Below are positions 27,703 to 36,702 of a stretch of DNA of 37,862 nt, one piece after another. How positions within the stretch are numbered: the first letter of the stretch is position 1; the number at the start of each line of letters is the position of its first letter. The stretch is from an uncultured Pseudomonadales bacterium. Lineage in GTDB: Bacteria > Pseudomonadota > Gammaproteobacteria > Pseudomonadales > Balneatricaceae. A program made the position numbers and the translations under genes. The stretch is from contig CALKFY010000004.1 in NCBI GenBank assembly GCA_938084925.1, positions 1 through 37,862 of the forward strand, written 5' to 3'. Below the pieces are notes generated by a model. That model did no database searches. It was given only the letters and a program-made list of their open reading frames with translations, and was not told the DNA's origin.

Positions 27703-30006
27703 ATGACATTGAGTAAAGATCCTCACGCTGAACGTGAGGCAAAGAAATACGAGAACCCCATTCCTAGTCGGGAGTTTATTTTAGACTTGTTGAGTGACCG
27801 CAGTGGTCCGGCAACAATGAAACAGCTGAGCTTTGAATTGGGCTTATTTGATTTAGATGAAATTGAAGGTTTGCGTCGTCGCTTACGGGCGATGGAACGT
27901 GATGGGCAGCTGATTAGTGACCGTAAAGGTGCCTATGGCGCCATTAGCAAGATGGATTTGATTTTAGGCCGCGTTATTGGCCATCGCGATGGTTTTGGTT
28001 TTCTTAAGCCGGACGACGGTAGTGAAGATTTATATTTGCATAACCGGCAAATGCGCATGGTGTTGGATGGTGATAAGGCCTTGGTGCGTGTTATTGGTGT
28101 AGATCGCAGAGGCCGTCCAGAAGGCGGCATTGTGGAGGTCACTGAACGTAATACTAAGCAGGTCGTAGGTCGCTTTAGCAGCGAATCGGGAGTTAGTTTT
28201 GTACGTCCTGATAATCAGCGTATCAGTCAAGATGTGATGATTGCAGCGGACTCTGTCTTGCAGGCTAAGCCTGGTCAATACGTAGTAGTGGATATTACCC
28301 AGCAGCCGACTAAGCGCAATCAACCGATTGGTAAGGTAGTGGAGATTCTTGGTGAGCATATGGCACCAGGTATGGAAATCGATGTGGCTATCCGTAACCA
28401 TGGTATTCCTCATGAGTGGCCCGCAGAAGTAGTAGCGCAAGCTGCAACTATTGCGCCACAAGTTGCCGAAGCCGATAAGGCTGACCGTGTTGATCTGCGT
28501 AAACTGCCGTTTATCACCATTGATGGTGAAGATGCCCGCGACTTTGATGATGCTGTTTACTGCCGTAAGAAGCGATTAGGTGGCTGGCGTTTGTATGTGG
28601 CTATTGCCGACGTCAGTCATTATGTGCGCGATGATACGCCACTGGATGATGAAGCTCATCGCCGTGCTACCTCTGTGTATTTTCCAGAGCGCGTCGTGCC
28701 CATGCTGCCAGAAGCCATTTCCAATGGTTTGTGTTCCTTGAATCCACATGTGGATCGTTTAGTGATGGTTTGTGAAATGACCATCAGTGCCAAGGGCAAG
28801 TTATCCGGCTATAGTTTTTATGAAGGTTTGATTCATTCCCATGCCCGTATGACTTATACGCAAGTGGGCGCTATGCTAGATGCACGCGATCCCAAGAATC
28901 ATGCTTTACGACAAGAACATGCTGGTATTTGCCAACCAGTGGATGAGTTGCACCGCTTGTATAAAGTTTTGCGCAAGGCGCGTACAGAGCGCGGCGCTAT
29001 TGATTTTGAAACCCAAGAGACGCGTATTGTCTTTGGTGAAGATCGTAAGATCGATGATATTGTACCTGTGGTACGTAATGATGCGCACAAGCTGATTGAA
29101 GAGTGCATGTTGTGCGCAAATGTGAGTACAGCTAAGTTCTTGGCGAAGCACAAGCTGGCCAGCTTGTATCGCGTACATAAGGGTCCTAAGCCAACTAAGC
29201 TGGAAAACTTGCGTAGCTATTTAGGTGAACTGGGTTTGAATCTAGCCGGTGGCGTTGACCCTACTCCACAGGATTACCAAACCTTGCTTGAGCAGGTTAA
29301 AGGTCGCCCGGAAGCGGATTTGGTGCAAACAGTTTTGCTACGCTCTTTGAGTCAGGCTGTGTATACACCAGAAAATGAAGGTCACTTTGGTTTGGGCTAT
29401 GATGCGTACGCTCACTTTACCTCACCTATTCGCCGCTATCCTGATTTGTTAGTGCATCGTGCTATCAGAAGTGTCATTCAAAGCAAGCAGTCTAGCCGTT
29501 ATGTAAAACGCATAAGTGCTACTAATACTAAGCCTAGTACACCCTGGTACCCATACTCTACTGAGCAGGTAGCGGTACTGGGTGAACATTGTTCCATGGC
29601 CGAAAGGCGTGCCGATGAAGCCAGCTGGGAAGTGGATGGTTGGTTGAAATGTGAATACATGCAAGGCCATATTGGCGATCAGTTTGTTGGCACTATCAAC
29701 GCTGTGACTAGCTTTGGTTTGTTTGTTAATTTAGACAATGTGTTTGTTGAAGGCCTGGTGCATATCAGCTCTTTACCTGGCGACTATTACCACTTTGATC
29801 AAGCCAAAAACCGCCTGCAAGGTGAACGTACTGGTCGCAGCTTCCGTTTAGGTGACAGCTTGCAAGTGAAGGTGATGCGGGTTGACCTTGATGAGAAAAA
29901 GATCGACTTTGAACTGGCTGAAGCAGCTAACAAAGGCAGGGGCAAAGGTAGCAAGTCTGGCAAAGCCCATGGCAACAGCAATAGCAAACGACGTAAAAAG
30001 CGCTAG
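27703..30006 (+). CDS. rnr: Ribonuclease R
   Basis: RNase R is a 3'-5' exoribonuclease that degrades structured RNA and acts in rRNA and tmRNA quality control. The protein begins MTLSKDPHAEREAKKYENPIPSRE, as in E. coli, then has the winged-helix and cold-shock domains (GHRDGFGFLKPDDGSEDLYL), the RNB catalytic domain with DGEDARDFDDAVY, SVYFPERVVPMLPEAISNGLCSLNP and YAHFTSPIRRYPDL, and an S1 domain (VGTINAVTSFGLFVNLDNVFVEGLVHISSL). A short Lys/Arg/Gly tail ends it at 767 residues, shorter than E. coli (813). The start at 27703 is chosen by homology; in-frame TTG 27685 and ATG 27691 exist, and no Shine-Dalgarno sequence is clear. Confidence 0.96.
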   Translation: MTLSKDPHAEREAKKYENPIPSREFILDLLSDRSGPATMKQLSFELGLFDLDEIEGLRRRLRAMERDGQLISDRKGAYGAISKMDLILGRVIGHRDGFGFLKPDDGSEDLYLHNRQMRMVLDGDKALVRVIGVDRRGRPEGGIVEVTERNTKQVVGRFSSESGVSFVRPDNQRISQDVMIAADSVLQAKPGQYVVVDITQQPTKRNQPIGKVVEILGEHMAPGMEIDVAIRNHGIPHEWPAEVVAQAATIAPQVAEADKADRVDLRKLPFITIDGEDARDFDDAVYCRKKRLGGWRLYVAIADVSHYVRDDTPLDDEAHRRATSVYFPERVVPMLPEAISNGLCSLNPHVDRLVMVCEMTISAKGKLSGYSFYEGLIHSHARMTYTQVGAMLDARDPKNHALRQEHAGICQPVDELHRLYKVLRKARTERGAIDFETQETRIVFGEDRKIDDIVPVVRNDAHKLIEECMLCANVSTAKFLAKHKLASLYRVHKGPKPTKLENLRSYLGELGLNLAGGVDPTPQDYQTLLEQVKGRPEADLVQTVLLRSLSQAVYTPENEGHFGLGYDAYAHFTSPIRRYPDLLVHRAIRSVIQSKQSSRYVKRISATNTKPSTPWYPYSTEQVAVLGEHCSMAERRADEASWEVDGWLKCEYMQGHIGDQFVGTINAVTSFGLFVNLDNVFVEGLVHISSLPGDYYHFDQAKNRLQGERTGRSFRLGDSLQVKVMRVDLDEKKIDFELAEAANKGRGKGSKSGKAHGNSNSKRRKKR

Positions 30007-30016
30007 GGTTTAAGAC

Positions 30017-30763
30017 ATGAAACAAGTGGAATTTGTATTTGGTTTACACGCGGTGCAAACCAAATTGCAGCGTAATCCAGAGCAGGTGCAAGAGCTTTGG
30101 ATGCAGCAGGGGCGCGAAGATCAGCGCCTGCAAAAACTGCAAGTGTTAGCGGCAGAGCAAGAAATTGCCACCAATATTGTACCTCGTAAAGAACTAGATC
30201 AACGTGTAAAGGGGCGTCATCAAGGCGTGGTGGCAGCTTGCACACCAACACCTGTGAAGAACGAGTCTGATTTGAACGAGTTGCTGAAAGGTTTGCAGGA
30301 GCCAGCTTTTTTGCTGGTGCTGGATGGTGTCACGGACCCACATAATTTAGGTGCTTGCTTACGTACGGCAGATGCTGCCGGTGTACATGCGGTGATCGCG
30401 CCTAAAGACAAGTCAGCTAGCTTGAATAGTACCGTTTCCAAGGTGGCCTGTGGTGCTGCAGAGAGCGTGCCCTTCATTCAAGTGACTAACTTGGCGCGTT
30501 GTCTTAAGAGTTTGCAGGATCAAGGCGTGTGGATTACCGGCACGGCAGGAGAAACTGATCAGCTGGTTTATGATGCCAGTTTAACAGGGCCTATGGCTCT
30601 GGTAATGGGTGCAGAAGGAGACGGCATGCGTCGTCTAACTCGTGAAGCCTGTGATCAGTTGATTAAAATCCCCATGGCGGGAGAAGTGAGTAGCCTTAAT
30701 GTCTCTGTGGCAACGGGTGTTTGCTTGTTTGAAGCAGTGCGTCAACGCCAGACTAATGACTAA
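30017..30763 (+). CDS. rlmB: 23S rRNA (guanosine-2'-O)-methyltransferase RlmB
   Basis: RlmB methylates G2251 in the peptidyl transferase P loop of 23S rRNA. The 248 residues have the N-terminal rRNA-binding domain beginning [15 protein letters not shown], then the SpoU fold with [42 protein letters not shown] and [27 protein letters not shown]. It follows rnr after ten bases, an operon order conserved in gammaproteobacteria. Confidence 0.97.
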   Translation: MKQVEFVFGLHAVQTKLQRNPEQVQELWMQQGREDQRLQKLQVLAAEQEIATNIVPRKELDQRVKGRHQGVVAACTPTPVKNESDLNELLKGLQEPAFLLVLDGVTDPHNLGACLRTADAAGVHAVIAPKDKSASLNSTVSKVACGAAESVPFIQVTNLARCLKSLQDQGVWITGTAGETDQLVYDASLTGPMALVMGAEGDGMRRLTREACDQLIKIPMAGEVSSLNVSVATGVCLFEAVRQRQTND

Positions 30764-30773
30764 AAAATATTAC

Positions 30774-30801
30774 TTGGCAATAGCTGGTTTAGTTGTATAA
30801 T
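30774..30801 (+). promoter_or_regulatory. Promoter of the orphan receiver gene
   Basis: TTGGCA (30774-30779), a 16-base spacer and a perfect TATAAT (30796-30801) form a strong sigma-70 promoter. The leader is about 85 bases and ends in AGGAAAGGAAAG before the ATG. Confidence 0.8.
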
Positions 30802-30892
30802 TCTTAATCATCTAAAAGAGAGCGTTAGATTCTCTAAATGTTGTTATATACAAGCGCTAATAGTTTGTCGCTAGGAAAGGAAAGTTCGTATT

Positions 30893-31318
30893 ATGAGCGA
30901 AATTAAAAAAGTATTGGTAGTCGATGATGATCGCTACAATGTAGAAATACTTTCGGCCATGCTGGATTTGCGCGATTATGAAATAGACACCGCTAGCAAT
31001 GGCTCCGAAGCCTTAGATTGCTTCGAGCACAACCATTATGACCTGATCCTAATGGATATTATGATGCCAGAGCTAAATGGTAATGTGGCTACGCAAATTA
31101 TTCGTGCCTTGGAAAAACCCGATGACGAACCTACTCGCATCATCGCGGTGACCGCTAAGCAGCCTGATGGTAATCGTGAAATCTGGGAAGACAGTGGCTT
31201 CAACGGTTATTTGATCAAGCCATTTACCGAAGATAGCCTTTGGCATGTGATTGATTCTACGGATCGTTATGTAGTGCCAGTCGGTTATAAAAAGGGTACT
31301 AGTGCCGCTGAGTTTTGA
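30893..31318 (+). CDS. Single-domain response regulator (CheY-like receiver)
   Basis: The 141 residues are one receiver domain with no output domain: acidic pocket Asp11-Asp13 in VVDDDR, phosphorylation site Asp55 in LILMDIMMPELNG, Thr87 in AVTAK and Lys109 in LIKPF. The last 20 residues are a short tail. No histidine kinase is next to it, so it may receive phosphate from a distant hybrid kinase or serve as an adaptor. It has its own strong promoter and its own terminator, so it is transcribed alone. Its role cannot be read from the sequence. Confidence 0.92.
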   Translation: MSEIKKVLVVDDDRYNVEILSAMLDLRDYEIDTASNGSEALDCFEHNHYDLILMDIMMPELNGNVATQIIRALEKPDDEPTRIIAVTAKQPDGNREIWEDSGFNGYLIKPFTEDSLWHVIDSTDRYVVPVGYKKGTSAAEF

Positions 31319-31331
31319 TTAGCTCGAAAGT

Positions 31332-31361
31332 AAAAAAGGGACTTATTTAAGTCCCTTTTTT
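31332..31361. terminator. Bidirectional terminator after the receiver gene
   Basis: AAAAAAGGGACTTA and TAAGTCCCTTTTTT form a perfect stem with a two-base center. It lies between the convergent receiver gene and J-domain gene and can serve both. Confidence 0.92.
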
Positions 31362-31383
31362 AATGCAATTTATTTGGCTTAAG

Positions 31384-31860
31384 CTAGTTTTCTAGTTCGG
31401 CTAATAATAAGTCTTTTGCTTGATTGATCTGGCTAGCCAAATAGGTGCTACCCCCCTTATCAGGGTGGTTTTTTGCCATCATACGTTTGTGAGCAGCCAA
31501 TATGTCTTCTTTACTAGGGTTTTCTTCTAGTTCCAAAATTTGGCAAGCAGTGGCAGTGTCCATGGTGCCACTATTAGCCCCAGGTGTTGATTGATTTTGT
31601 TGCTTTTGCTGCATGGATTGAAACTGACGCCAGAGGCCAAATGCCTGTAGTACAGGGCGTCCGTAAATCATGAGGCCGCCAAGTAAACTCATAGCTACAG
31701 GCCATAAGCCTCGCATAGCCATGGCCGCGGCCACTAATAAAACCAGTACCACCACGACACGTAGCAAAAATGGTTTGCCATTGGTGGGGGCGCTCTTGAG
31801 AAGTTGGCGTACAGTCAGGGCAACAATTAAGATGCCGAGTAACCATAAAATTAAAATCAT
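31384..31860 (-). CDS. Membrane-anchored J-domain protein
   Basis: The 158-residue protein has membrane segments at about residues 1-20 and 33-66, then a Gln-rich linker (78-92) and a C-terminal J domain from about 100, with the essential HPD at 132-134 in MMAKNHPDKGGST. The layout is that of TIM14/Pam18-like DnaJ proteins, so it likely recruits a DnaK at the inner membrane. Its client is unknown. AGGA precedes the ATG. It follows the MATE gene by 15 bases on the same strand. Confidence 0.9.
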   Translation of the reverse strand: MILILWLLGILIVALTVRQLLKSAPTNGKPFLLRVVVVLVLLVAAAMAMRGLWPVAMSLLGGLMIYGRPVLQAFGLWRQFQSMQQKQQNQSTPGANSGTMDTATACQILELEENPSKEDILAAHKRMMAKNHPDKGGSTYLASQINQAKDLLLAELEN

Positions 31861-31875
31861 TGTCTAAATTCCTGT

Positions 31876-33249
31876 TTATTGTGCTTGCTGGGCTTGTTCT
31901 AGCATGGCTAGGCGTCGGCGCTCACGGAATAATAATACCATGACAATTACAAAAGCGATGCCGTCGGCAATAGGGAAGGCGAGCCACAATCCCTTCAAGC
32001 CATAAAAAGTGGGTAAGATAAGCAGCCCAGGCAATAGCAAGAAGTAAATGCGTAAAGAAGATAAGAACAAAGCTTCGCGAGCCTTGCCAATGGCCTGGAA
32101 GAAGGCGCTAGCTAGGCCGTGGGCGTTGGCTAATGGGAAGGCCATAAATACCCACATGGCAATGCCAGCTGCAGTATGGATCAGGGCTTCTTGCTGGGTG
32201 AACATGCTAATAATTGGGTAGGGCGCTAGGGTCATGATGGCACTCATCAATATGCCATAGCTCAGTGCCGCAATAAGGCCTACTTTTATAATGGCGCGTA
32301 CGCGGCCGTATAACTTTGCGCCATAGTTAAAGCCAGCCAAAGTTTGAAAGGCAATGGTCATAGCAATCAATGGCAAGATAGCAAACATTACCAAGCGGCC
32401 GATAAGACCGTAGGCACTGATATACAGATCGTTGTCGATGTTCGGTAGTTGCGCCAATGAGAAATTGGTGAAGGCGATGAATATGGAAACCCCGGCGTGA
32501 GCGATAAGAATCGGTATGCCTAGGAGGATAATTTCGTTAAGTACTTTGTTGTCGGTCTCATAGGCGAAAGGGCGGATCTTGAGCTGGGTTTTACCCGAAA
32601 TAAAGAACCAAAAGCCAATGGCCATGGCCACAACTTGTGAAATTACAGTCGCATAAGCAACACCTTCAACACCCGTTTCTAGGACAAAGATAAATACTGC
32701 ATCCAAAATAATGTTGAGCACGGCTGATAAGGTCATGATGGCCATCATAAACATGGCCTTGCCTTCGGCTCGTAGGGCATCCCCTGGCACTTGATTGATC
32801 ATAGTAATAGGAATGCCAAGCAAGGTAATGGGTAGTAGGTAATCGACAGCGTAGGGCATTAAGGTCTCGGAAACTCCCATGTAGGCTAGAATTTCCTGCA
32901 TGTTGATATAGATACCCATAGTTAAAATAATGGCAAAGCCGATAGCTAGGCGCATGGCCATATCAATAGTGGCTTGTGCGCCTTCAGTATTCTTGGCACC
33001 CAGATGACGCGCCACAATGGAGGCCATACCGCTACCCACTAGCGTGGCCAAGGCGAAAACAAACATTTGAATAGGAAATACAATAGAGATGCCGCCCATA
33101 GCGTCAGCACCTAGGGCGCGAGTCACAAAGATAGCGTCTACGACGTTGTATAGGCCGTGTACCATCATGCCGACAGCGATGGGTAGGGCGATGCCAAAAA
33201 ACAGGCCAATAATAGGCTTTTCGCCCAGGTGAGCAGTATCTCTGCGCAT
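31876..33249 (-). CDS. MATE family multidrug or cation efflux transporter
   Basis: The 457-residue protein has the twelve hydrophobic segments of MatE transporters in two repeats. Signatures include GIALPIAVGMMVHGLYNVVDAIFVTRALGADAMGGISIVFP and the equivalent second-half region, with GDALRAEGKAMFMM and QTLAGFNYGAKLYGR. MATE proteins exchange Na+ or H+ for cationic drugs or metabolites. The ATG at 33249 is chosen as it gives the family's N terminus; the reading frame is open 34 codons further upstream but that part is not transporter-like. The substrate is unknown. Confidence 0.9.
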   Translation of the reverse strand: MRRDTAHLGEKPIIGLFFGIALPIAVGMMVHGLYNVVDAIFVTRALGADAMGGISIVFPIQMFVFALATLVGSGMASIVARHLGAKNTEGAQATIDMAMRLAIGFAIILTMGIYINMQEILAYMGVSETLMPYAVDYLLPITLLGIPITMINQVPGDALRAEGKAMFMMAIMTLSAVLNIILDAVFIFVLETGVEGVAYATVISQVVAMAIGFWFFISGKTQLKIRPFAYETDNKVLNEIILLGIPILIAHAGVSIFIAFTNFSLAQLPNIDNDLYISAYGLIGRLVMFAILPLIAMTIAFQTLAGFNYGAKLYGRVRAIIKVGLIAALSYGILMSAIMTLAPYPIISMFTQQEALIHTAAGIAMWVFMAFPLANAHGLASAFFQAIGKAREALFLSSLRIYFLLLPGLLILPTFYGLKGLWLAFPIADGIAFVIVMVLLFRERRRLAMLEQAQQAQ

Positions 33250-33367
33250 AAGTGTGTCTCTGTGTGTGGGCAAGTCTGGGCGCTTGCCGCTGCTTGGATT
33301 TCTTGTGCGCTGTATTATGGCAGCTTGTTGTTGCAGCGCATAGGCTCCCAATGCATAAGGTGCTTTC

Positions 33368-33396
33368 TTGAGTCAAGGTGGGGATGTGTGTATAAT
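33368..33396 (+). promoter_or_regulatory. Promoter of the rpsF-rpsR-rplI operon
   Basis: TTGAGT (33368-33373), a 17-base spacer and a perfect TATAAT (33391-33396), followed by the GC-rich discriminator GCGCCC. The start site would be near 33403. Confidence 0.85.
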
Positions 33397-33404
33397 GCGC
33401 CCTT

Positions 33405-33499
33405 CACATTTTACATGTGGAATTTAACTCCTTGCTTTCGGGCTCCCTGTAATAGTTGCAGGTGCAGTACTGGAGGCTATAACCCATAAGGAGCGCACA
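33405..33499 (+). promoter_or_regulatory. Structured leader of the S6 operon
   Basis: The roughly 95-base leader can fold: CACA/TGTG (33406-33420), and CTCC (33442-33445) with GGAG (33471-33474) enclosing CCTG/CAGG. S6:S18 complexes bind their own leader in many bacteria, but I cannot confirm the conserved motif here. AAGGAG precedes the ATG. Confidence 0.35.
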
Positions 33500-33922
33500 A
33501 TGCGTCATTATGAAATCGTATTTCTGGTACACCCTGACCAGAGCGAACAAGTTCCTACTATGATCGAGCGTTACAAGTCTGCTATTGAAGCGGACGGTGG
33601 TGCTATTCATCGTTTGGAAGATTGGGGCCGTCGTCACTTGGCATACCCAATCAACAAAATCCACAAGGCACACTACGTTCTTATGAACGTTGAATGTACC
33701 GGTGTTGCCCTGGAAGAACTAGAAAGCAACTTCCGTTACAACGATGCGGTTATCCGTAACATGGTTGTACGTATGAAGGCTGCCGTTACTGGTGATTCTC
33801 CAATTAAAGCTGCAGAAAGCCGTGAAGACCGTCGTCGTCAAGAGCGTGCACCTAAAGCCGAAGCTCCAAAAGCTGAAGCCCCTGCAGAAGAAGCCCCAGC
33901 TGCTGAAGCTGCGGCCGAATAA
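33500..33922 (+). CDS. rpsF: 30S ribosomal protein S6
   Basis: S6 pairs with S18 in the platform of the 30S subunit. The 140 residues begin [19 protein letters not shown] and include [19 protein letters not shown] and [12 protein letters not shown]. The C-terminal tail (from about 105) is rich in Ala, Glu, Lys and Pro, the part that in E. coli receives extra glutamates. rpsR follows after 19 bases. Confidence 0.97.
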   Translation: MRHYEIVFLVHPDQSEQVPTMIERYKSAIEADGGAIHRLEDWGRRHLAYPINKIHKAHYVLMNVECTGVALEELESNFRYNDAVIRNMVVRMKAAVTGDSPIKAAESREDRRRQERAPKAEAPKAEAPAEEAPAAEAAAE

Positions 33923-33941
33923 TCAATAGGAGATATTGACC

Positions 33942-34169
33942 ATGGCACGTTTTTTCCGTCGTCGTAAGTACTGTCGTTTCACCGCCGAAGGCGTTTCTGA
34001 AATCGACTACAAAGATATTGAAGTCCTAAAGGGCTACGTTACCGAAACTGGCAAGATTGTTCCTAGCCGTATTACTGGTACTAAAGCTCGTTACCAACGT
34101 CAGTTGGCTACTGCTATCAAGCGCGCTCGTTACGTGGCTTTGTTGCCGTACACTGACAGCCACCAATAA
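33942..34169 (+). CDS. rpsR: 30S ribosomal protein S18
   Basis: The 75 residues are nearly identical in layout to E. coli S18: [45 protein letters not shown] and [20 protein letters not shown]. The ATG at 33942 is preferred to the in-frame TTG at 33936, because AGGAG (33928-33932) is nine bases away and S18 begins MAR. No priB lies between rpsF and rpsR. Confidence 0.97.
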   Translation: MARFFRRRKYCRFTAEGVSEIDYKDIEVLKGYVTETGKIVPSRITGTKARYQRQLATAIKRARYVALLPYTDSHQ

Positions 34170-34186
34170 ACTAGGAGGATACTAAT

Positions 34187-34633
34187 ATGCAAGTCATTCT
34201 GCTGGAAAAAGTAGGTAAGTTGGGTGCCCTAGGTGACCAGGTAAACGTTAAGGCTGGTTACGGCCGTAACTTCTTGATCCCTCAAGGCAAAGCTGTTCCT
34301 GCCAACAAGGCTAACAAAGAATCTTTCGAAGCTCGTCGTGCTGAACTTGAAGCTGCTGCTGCTGAAAAGCTAGCTGCTGCACAAGCACGCGCTGAAGCAA
34401 TGAACGAATTGGTTGTTACTATCGCCGCTAACGCTGGTGATGAAGGCAAGTTGTTTGGTTCTATCGGTACTAAGGACATCGCTGATGCCCTTGCTGCTGC
34501 AGGCCATGTTATCGACAAGTCTGAAGTTAAGCTTCCTGAAGGCGCTTTGCGCAACATCGGCTCTTACGAAATTGCTGTACAAGTACACAGTGACGTAAGC
34601 GTTGACGTAACTATCCAGGTTGAAGCTGAGTAA
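34187..34633 (+). CDS. rplI: 50S ribosomal protein L9
   Basis: L9 is a long two-domain protein of the L1 side of the 50S subunit. The 148 residues start [36 protein letters not shown], then have the Ala/Glu-rich connecting helix (about 45-75) and a C-terminal domain with [22 protein letters not shown] precedes the ATG. Last gene of the operon; in many relatives dnaB follows directly, but here a repeat element and yebG intervene. Confidence 0.97.
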   Translation: MQVILLEKVGKLGALGDQVNVKAGYGRNFLIPQGKAVPANKANKESFEARRAELEAAAAEKLAAAQARAEAMNELVVTIAANAGDEGKLFGSIGTKDIADALAAAGHVIDKSEVKLPEGALRNIGSYEIAVQVHSDVSVDVTIQVEAE

Positions 34634-34658
34634 TAATTCATTATTACGGCTTTAAGCT

Positions 34659-34685
34659 AAAAACCCGCTATATAGCGGGTTTTTT
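34659..34685. terminator. Terminator of the S6-S18-L9 operon
   Basis: AAAAACCCGCTA and TAGCGGGTTTTTT form a nearly perfect stem with A and T flanks, directly after rplI. Confidence 0.92.
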
Positions 34686-34713
34686 GTGTCTGGGGTTTGC
34701 TAGTGCGCTGATA

Positions 34714-34843
34714 GGGGGCTGGCTTTTCCCGTAGGGAAGTGCCTGTCCCCCATTCAATTAATCTGCCCATTTAATAGTGCCCTCATTTGATCAGGGAGCA
34801 GGCACTTTTTGTTCGCTGCGCTCCCAAATAAGAGCCAGTCCCC
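34714..34843. repeat. Nested palindromic element, MITE- or REP-like
   Basis: The outer arms GGGGGCTGGCTTTT (34714-34727) and AAGAGCCAGTCCCC (34830-34843) are imperfect inverted repeats. Inside, AAGTGCCTG (34737-34745) and CAGGCACTT (34799-34807) are perfect inverted repeats. The 130-base unit lies between the rplI terminator and the 3' end of yebG and encodes nothing. It looks like a non-autonomous palindromic element. Confidence 0.7.
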
Positions 34844-34860
34844 TTCGTATTCACTTGCTA

Positions 34861-35124
34861 TTAGCTTTCAGTCACTGCACTAGTCGGTAAGTCCTTAACA
34901 CTGCGTAAGCGGGTAATCACTTCGCTGCGTACCTCATCATTAAGCATGTGCTCGGCAATCGTCTCGGCTTGCTGCTCGCTTATACCTTGTGCCTCCATTA
35001 AATCCGCCAAAAAATAGAGTACGTCCGTGCGGTTGTCCATTTCTTTGGCTTGTTTGAGGTCCATAAATTCTCCAATAACTTGGTCGTTTCTACCGATTAC
35101 CTGATGCAGGGTGCGAATGGTCAT
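34861..35124 (-). CDS. yebG: YebG family SOS-response protein
   Basis: The 87-residue protein resembles YebG: a short strand region (TIRTLHQVIGRNDQVIGEFM), the DLKQAKEMDNRTDVLYFLADLME helix that matches the KKEADAYDKMLDMADLL segment of E. coli YebG, and a second helical part ending KDLP. YebG is a small DNA-damage-inducible protein of unclear biochemical role. The identity is strongly supported by a near-consensus LexA box 18 bases upstream. The start at 35124 is chosen because GGAG precedes it and because a start at 35187 would put the LexA box inside the gene. The match at residue level is modest. Confidence 0.8.
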   Translation of the reverse strand: MTIRTLHQVIGRNDQVIGEFMDLKQAKEMDNRTDVLYFLADLMEAQGISEQQAETIAEHMLNDEVRSEVITRLRSVKDLPTSAVTES

Positions 35125-35142
35125 AAGGTCTCCAATTACATG

Positions 35143-35162
35143 TACTGTATATATGTCCAGTA
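35143..35162 (-). promoter_or_regulatory. LexA box (SOS operator) upstream of yebG
   Basis: TACTGTATATATGTCCAGTA matches the E. coli LexA consensus (TACTGTATATATATACAGTA) at 18 of 20 positions; the core is CTGT-N8-CCAG, so one half-site deviates. On the minus strand a possible -10 TATACA lies within it, 17 bases from TTCAAT, so LexA binding would block transcription. Confidence 0.85.
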
Positions 35163-35307
35163 TATGCAATTGAACGATAAAAGTCACTGACTTTGAGTAA
35201 TGGAAAGCAAAACGAAAAATAGGCTTGCAGGTGAAATTGTTGCGCTTCTAAGATATGATTAGCCCCTTGCGTAAAATTTATATTTAGCCCGTTTTTTAGA
35301 GACCTCT

Positions 35308-36702
35308 ATGGCCACCAATGTTACCTCCATAAGTAATGATCAGGAGTTGGACGCCCTCAAGGTGCCACCCCAGTCTGTCGAAGCCGAACAATCCGTATTG
35401 GGTGGTTTGATGCTAGACGAAATGGCGTGGGACCGGGTGGCCGAAGCCGTTGCTGAGGTGGACTTTTATCGTCATGATCATAAGCTGATTTTCCGTGTTA
35501 TGGCCAAGTTGGTGGGTGAGGGGCGGCCTATCGATGTTATTACTTTATCGGAAGAGCTGAGCCGCATTGATGAGCTGGAAACAGCGGGCGGTCTGGCCTA
35601 TTTAGGTGAGCTGGCAAAAAACACGCCAAGTGCTTCTAACATCGCCTCCTACGCTAACATCGTGCGCGAGCGGGCCATATTGCGCCAGTTGATTGGTGTC
35701 GCTAATGAAATTTCTGATTCCGCCTTTCATACAGAAGGCCGGTCTTCCGCTGATGTTTTGGATGAAGCCGAGCGTCGCGTCTTTGAAATTGCCGAAGCGC
35801 GCCCAAAAGAAGGTGGCCCGCTACCGGTAAACCCAATTCTTAAAAAAGCCGTCGAACGTATTGATCAGTTGTTTAATGCCGGTGATGAGCTTACTGGTCT
35901 GACTAGTGGCTTTACGGACCTAGATGTTAAAACCACGGGTTTGCAAAATTCTGACTTGATCATTGTCGCTGGTCGACCTTCCATGGGTAAGACCACCTTT
36001 GCCATGAACATCGTGGAAAATGCCGCCGTTATTGGCGACGCCCCAGTATTGGTATTTAGTTTGGAGATGCCTGCCGATCAGTTGATGATGCGTATGTTGG
36101 CGTCCCTAGGTCGTATAGACCAGACCCGTGTACGTACCGGTAAGCTAGAGCAAGATGATTGGCCAAAGCTAACGGGTGCCGTTAACTTATTGAAAGATAA
36201 GCCGTTATATATAGACGATACGGCGGGCATTAGCCCCACAGAAATGCGCACTCGTGCAAGACGTATTGCTCGTGAACATGGCAAAGTCGGCCTGATCATG
36301 ATCGATTACCTGCAATTGATGCAGATAAAAGGCTTTACCGAAGGCCGGACAGCGGAAATTTCTGAAATATCACGTTCCCTCAAAGCTTTGGCGAAAGAAC
36401 TAGAGTGCCCGGTAGTGGCCTTGTCTCAGCTTAACCGTAGTTTGGAACAACGCCCTAACAAACGTCCGGTAAACTCGGACTTGCGTGAATCCGGCGCCAT
36501 CGAGCAGGATGCCGACGTTATCATGTTTATCTATCGTGATGAGGTGTACAACGAAGACAGCCCTGATAAGGGTAAAGCCGAAATCATCATCGGTAAGCAA
36601 CGTAACGGTCCTATCGGTACTGTGCGCGTGGCCTTTGTGGGTAAATACAGCCGCTTTGAAGATCTCGTTCATAGTTACGATGATGACTATGATATGGAGT
36701 AG
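35308..36702 (+). CDS. dnaB: Replicative DNA helicase
   Basis: DnaB is the hexameric 5'-3' helicase of the replication fork. The 464 residues (E. coli 471) have the N-terminal domain that binds primase ([18 protein letters not shown], with [11 protein letters not shown]), a linker, and the RecA-like domain with Walker [10 protein letters not shown] (222-230), [14 protein letters not shown], Walker B [9 protein letters not shown], and [33 protein letters not shown]. No intein is present. It begins 183 bases from the divergent yebG start; its promoter is not clear. The only candidate -10 is TATGAT at 35254-35259. Confidence 0.98.
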   Translation: [464 protein letters not shown]

